From NCBI GenBank assembly GCA_023457295.1, contig JAEWLZ010000071.1:1-8340 (forward strand): a DNA stretch of 8,340 bases, read 5' to 3'. The notes beneath the pieces are model-generated. The model did not search any database. It was not told the DNA's origin and saw only the letters and a program-made list of their open reading frames with translations. A program made the translations under genes and the position numbers. Below are positions 6,664 to 8,340 of this stretch, in pieces; within the stretch, counting starts at the first letter, position 1; the number at the start of each line of letters is the position of its first letter. This DNA is from Cyanobacteria bacterium OH_PDB_112 (lineage in GTDB: Bacteria; Cyanobacteriota; Vampirovibrionia; Gastranaerophilales; CAJFVJ01).

Positions 6664-6999
6664 ATGTATAAAGAAGATTGCATTTTTTGTAAAATAGCTC
6701 AAAAACAAATCCCTTCAGGAATTGTTTTTGAAAATGAAGATATACTAGCTTTTAAGGATATTAATCCAAAAGCTCCAACGCATATTTTGGTTATACCCAA
6801 AAGGCACTATGACAAGCTTTCAGATGTAGATAATGAAGTTATTTTAGGCAAACTTTTATTTTCGACCCGTGAAATTACGAAATCTCTCGGTATAGAGCAT
6901 TTTCGTACGGTTATAAACAACGGAAGCGGAGCAGGTCAAGAAGTTTTTCATGTACACCTGCACATTTTAGCTGGTAAAAAGCTTTCTGATTTGGGATAA
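6664..6999 (+). CDS. HIT family protein (Hint-type purine nucleoside phosphoramidase)
   Basis: Small cytoplasmic histidine-triad nucleotide-binding hydrolase. Hint-branch enzymes cleave AMP from phosphoramidates and from aminoacyl-adenylates. The 111-aa product begins with CIFCKI (C6-x-x-C9, the zinc-site cysteines of many Hint proteins) and continues with NEDILAFKDINPKAPTHILV (24-43). It has NNGSGAGQEVFHVHLHIL at 85-102, which contains the catalytic triad H96-x-H98-x-H100. Length is normal. The common end (GG-R-x-M-x-W-P-P-G in many bacteria) is replaced by AGKKLSDLG, so the C-terminal specificity tail differs. AGAGGA (6651-6656) lies 7 bases before the ATG. It is a single gene divergent from fliJ, ending 12 bases before the convergent ROK kinase stop. 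The exact substrate is unknown. Confidence 0.93.
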   Translation: MYKEDCIFCKIAQKQIPSGIVFENEDILAFKDINPKAPTHILVIPKRHYDKLSDVDNEVILGKLLFSTREITKSLGIEHFRTVINNGSGAGQEVFHVHLHILAGKKLSDLG

Positions 7000-7011
7000 A
7001 AATCGAAGGAA

Positions 7012-7959
7012 TTAAACGCCGAATTTTTCTTCAGCAAGTAAAACAGCGCCTATCATTCCTGAAAAATTTCCTGCTTGCGCGCGAAGAAGTTTAATTTTGG
7101 ATGATGCGGCGACTTCTTTATTTAGTTTTTCTTCAATTTTTTTCAAATCAAGGCAATCTACCATACCGCCTGAAATAACAATACTTTCAGGGTCAAAGAT
7201 ATTTCCGAGAGCAATAAGTCCTTTAAATACAAGATTTTCCCATCTTTCGTGAATTTTTTTGCAAAGAGGGTCACCTTGTTTTTTTCCTTCAATAACATCA
7301 AAAGACGTTATTTCGTCAATGTTTTTATCTTTTAAATATCCCCTGTCTTTTTGAGGGATTTCAAGAGCCATTTCTTTGGCATTAATGGCATAGCCTGTGC
7401 CAGATGCGTATGATTCCCAACAATCAAAGCTTCCGCATGTACATTGACGTTTGGGTGTTTCAGACAGGTGCATATGTCCTATTTCTGCCGCGACTCCTGA
7501 TTTCCCTTTAAGAAGTTTGCCGTCAATTATTATTCCTCCGCCGATTCCTGTTCCAAGAGTTACGGTTATTGTATTTTGTTGTCCTTTTGCAGCTCCGACT
7601 TTATATTCGGCGTATGCAGCTGCATTAGCGTCATTTTCAATTAAGACATTTAAGCCGAAATTACTTGATAAAATTTCTTTAAAGTCGATAGTGTTATAGC
7701 CTTCAGGCATATTTCCCGTAGAACCTACAATTTTTGTTCCTTCTTTATTGACAGCTCCTGCGGTTGCAATACCAACGGTTTTGCATTCCGGGTATTTTGC
7801 TAAAATCTTTTCAACACTCCCTGTTATTATATTTACCAATTCTTCAAGAGTTTTTGGTGTCGAAAATTTAAAAGGTTCGACTATTAATTCATCATTTTTT
7901 AGTACGCCTATATAAATTTTTGTGCCGCCAATATCTATGCCGATTGTTAAATTTGTCAT
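7012..7959 (-). CDS. ROK family sugar kinase, probably glucokinase
   Basis: Cytoplasmic kinase that phosphorylates a hexose with ATP, most likely glucose to glucose-6-phosphate. The 315-aa product shows the phosphate-binding DIGGTK at 9-14 and the sugar/catalytic ENDANAAAYAE at 108-118 (D110 as base). It also has GTGIGGG at 136-142 and the ROK zinc site: E159-I-G-H162, then C173-T-C175-G-x-x-x-C180 with W181-E182. All key residues are present and the length is standard for ROK glucokinases. There is no N-terminal DNA-binding domain, so it is an enzyme rather than a NagC/XylR-type repressor. GAAGGGG (7966-7972) sits 6 bases before the ATG, in the 17-base gap after the acyltransferase gene, so the two are co-transcribed. 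Other sugars (mannose, N-acetyl-hexosamines) cannot be excluded from sequence. No terminator is visible in the 12-base gap to the HIT gene. Confidence 0.9.
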   Translation of the reverse strand: MTNLTIGIDIGGTKIYIGVLKNDELIVEPFKFSTPKTLEELVNIITGSVEKILAKYPECKTVGIATAGAVNKEGTKIVGSTGNMPEGYNTIDFKEILSSNFGLNVLIENDANAAAYAEYKVGAAKGQQNTITVTLGTGIGGGIIIDGKLLKGKSGVAAEIGHMHLSETPKRQCTCGSFDCWESYASGTGYAINAKEMALEIPQKDRGYLKDKNIDEITSFDVIEGKKQGDPLCKKIHERWENLVFKGLIALGNIFDPESIVISGGMVDCLDLKKIEEKLNKEVAASSKIKLLRAQAGNFSGMIGAVLLAEEKFGV

Positions 7960-7976
7960 TTTATGCCCCTTCTACT

Positions 7977-8340
7977 CTATTTTGACAGGATTTGTTCGTT
8001 TTCTAATTCATTTTCAAATTCGAGAGAATTATCTTCTAAATTTGCAAGATTGCAAACTTGTTTTTTCCATTCTTTCATAATTTCATCAGTTTCTAATGTA
8101 TAAGAAATAACCGTTCCGATTTTTATGGTTAAATCACCCTCAAAAGGTTTTTTTGCAATTTTATAGTCTTTTAAAATTATTCCAACCGGCAAAATATCTG
8201 TTTTGGTCAATTTTGCAAGAGTTATAAAGCCTTTATTCACTTTATTCAATTTTCCATTACGGCGGCGTCCTCCTTGAGGAAAAAGAGCCATAGTCCAGTG
8301 TTTGTTTGCTAAAACAGCTTTGGCTGTTTTGATAGTAGAC
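7977..8340 (-). CDS. plsC: PlsC-type 1-acyl-glycerol-3-phosphate acyltransferase, C-terminal part (5' end outside window)
   Basis: The reading frame runs open to the right edge, so only the last 120 residues are seen. The Met at 8291 is internal to a longer protein: upstream codons read STIKTAKAVLANKHWTMALF, without an SD site at 8291. ALFPQGGRRRNGKLNKVNKG corresponds to acyltransferase block III (FPEGTRSRxGxL) and ITLAKLTKTDILPVGIILKD to block IV (a hydrophobic stretch ending in P-V-G/I). This family acylates lysophosphatidate at the inner membrane face in phospholipid synthesis. The catalytic HX4D block lies outside the window and cannot be checked. Block III carries Q for E and G for T, a notable change. 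The tail is acidic (LEDNSLEFENELENEQ). It is followed by the ROK kinase 17 bases on. Acyl acceptor is inferred from the family only. Confidence 0.78.
   Translation of the reverse strand, partial: STIKTAKAVLANKHWTMALFPQGGRRRNGKLNKVNKGFITLAKLTKTDILPVGIILKDYKIAKKPFEGDLTIKIGTVISYTLETDEIMKEWKKQVCNLANLEDNSLEFENELENEQILSK

Noticed and set aside
6998..7035. Possible bidirectional terminator between the HIT gene and the ROK kinase gene
   Set aside because: AAAAATCG and CGAATTTTT pair only with a bulge and a long loop, and the stem has almost no GC, so it is not convincing.
7451..7699. 82-codon plus-strand frame inside the ROK kinase gene
   Set aside because: Lies opposite well-conserved ROK motifs (GTGIGGG, ENDANAAA), so the open frame is a by-product.

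Overview
The window is AT-rich, densely packed bacterial DNA with mostly good Shine-Dalgarno (SD) sites. It carries nucleotide-sugar genes, a core piece of a flagellar hook operon and several housekeeping genes. No mobile element, CRISPR array, tRNA or rRNA is visible. The low GC, the combination of fliJ-fliK-flgD-flgE with rmlA/manC, and the N/K/I-rich proteins would fit a flagellated non-photosynthetic cyanobacterial relative (Vampirovibrionia/Melainabacteria) or another AT-rich flagellated lineage. That placement is an impression, not shown by any marker here.

Layout, left to right. Plus strand, 1-1599: the 3' end of a glucose-1-phosphate thymidylyltransferase gene (rmlA/rfbA) is followed without a gap by a bifunctional mannose-1-phosphate guanylyltransferase / mannose-6-phosphate isomerase (manC). 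Together they supply dTDP- and GDP-activated sugars for surface polysaccharide. Plus strand, 1701-2138: a bacteriohemerythrin with all seven di-iron ligands and a somewhat long loop between two of them. Minus strand, 6485 down to 2204: fliJ (export chaperone), fliK (hook-length control), flgD (hook cap) and flgE (hook protein) in one operon, closed by a strong intrinsic terminator at 2137-2162 whose T-tract lies on the hemerythrin stop codon. Plus strand, 6664-6999: a HIT-family nucleotide hydrolase, divergent from fliJ across a 178-bp intergenic region. Minus strand, 8340 down to 7012: the 3' part of a PlsC-type acyltransferase followed 17 bp later by a ROK-family sugar kinase, probably glucokinase.

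The flagellar block acts as one assembly stage. FlgD caps the growing hook, FlgE is the polymerised subunit, FliK measures hook length and switches export specificity, and FliJ escorts export substrates to the secretion ATPase. The order matches the hook section of the Bacillus-type fla/che operon, but fliI/fliH are not upstream; a divergent HIT gene sits there instead.

No clearly new biological system was found. The points most worth a second look are the enlarged hemerythrin loop, the very low-complexity FliK ruler region, the cysteines in FlgE, the fliJ GTG start overlapping a four-codon ORF, and the altered acyltransferase motif (FPQGGR in place of FPEGTR).
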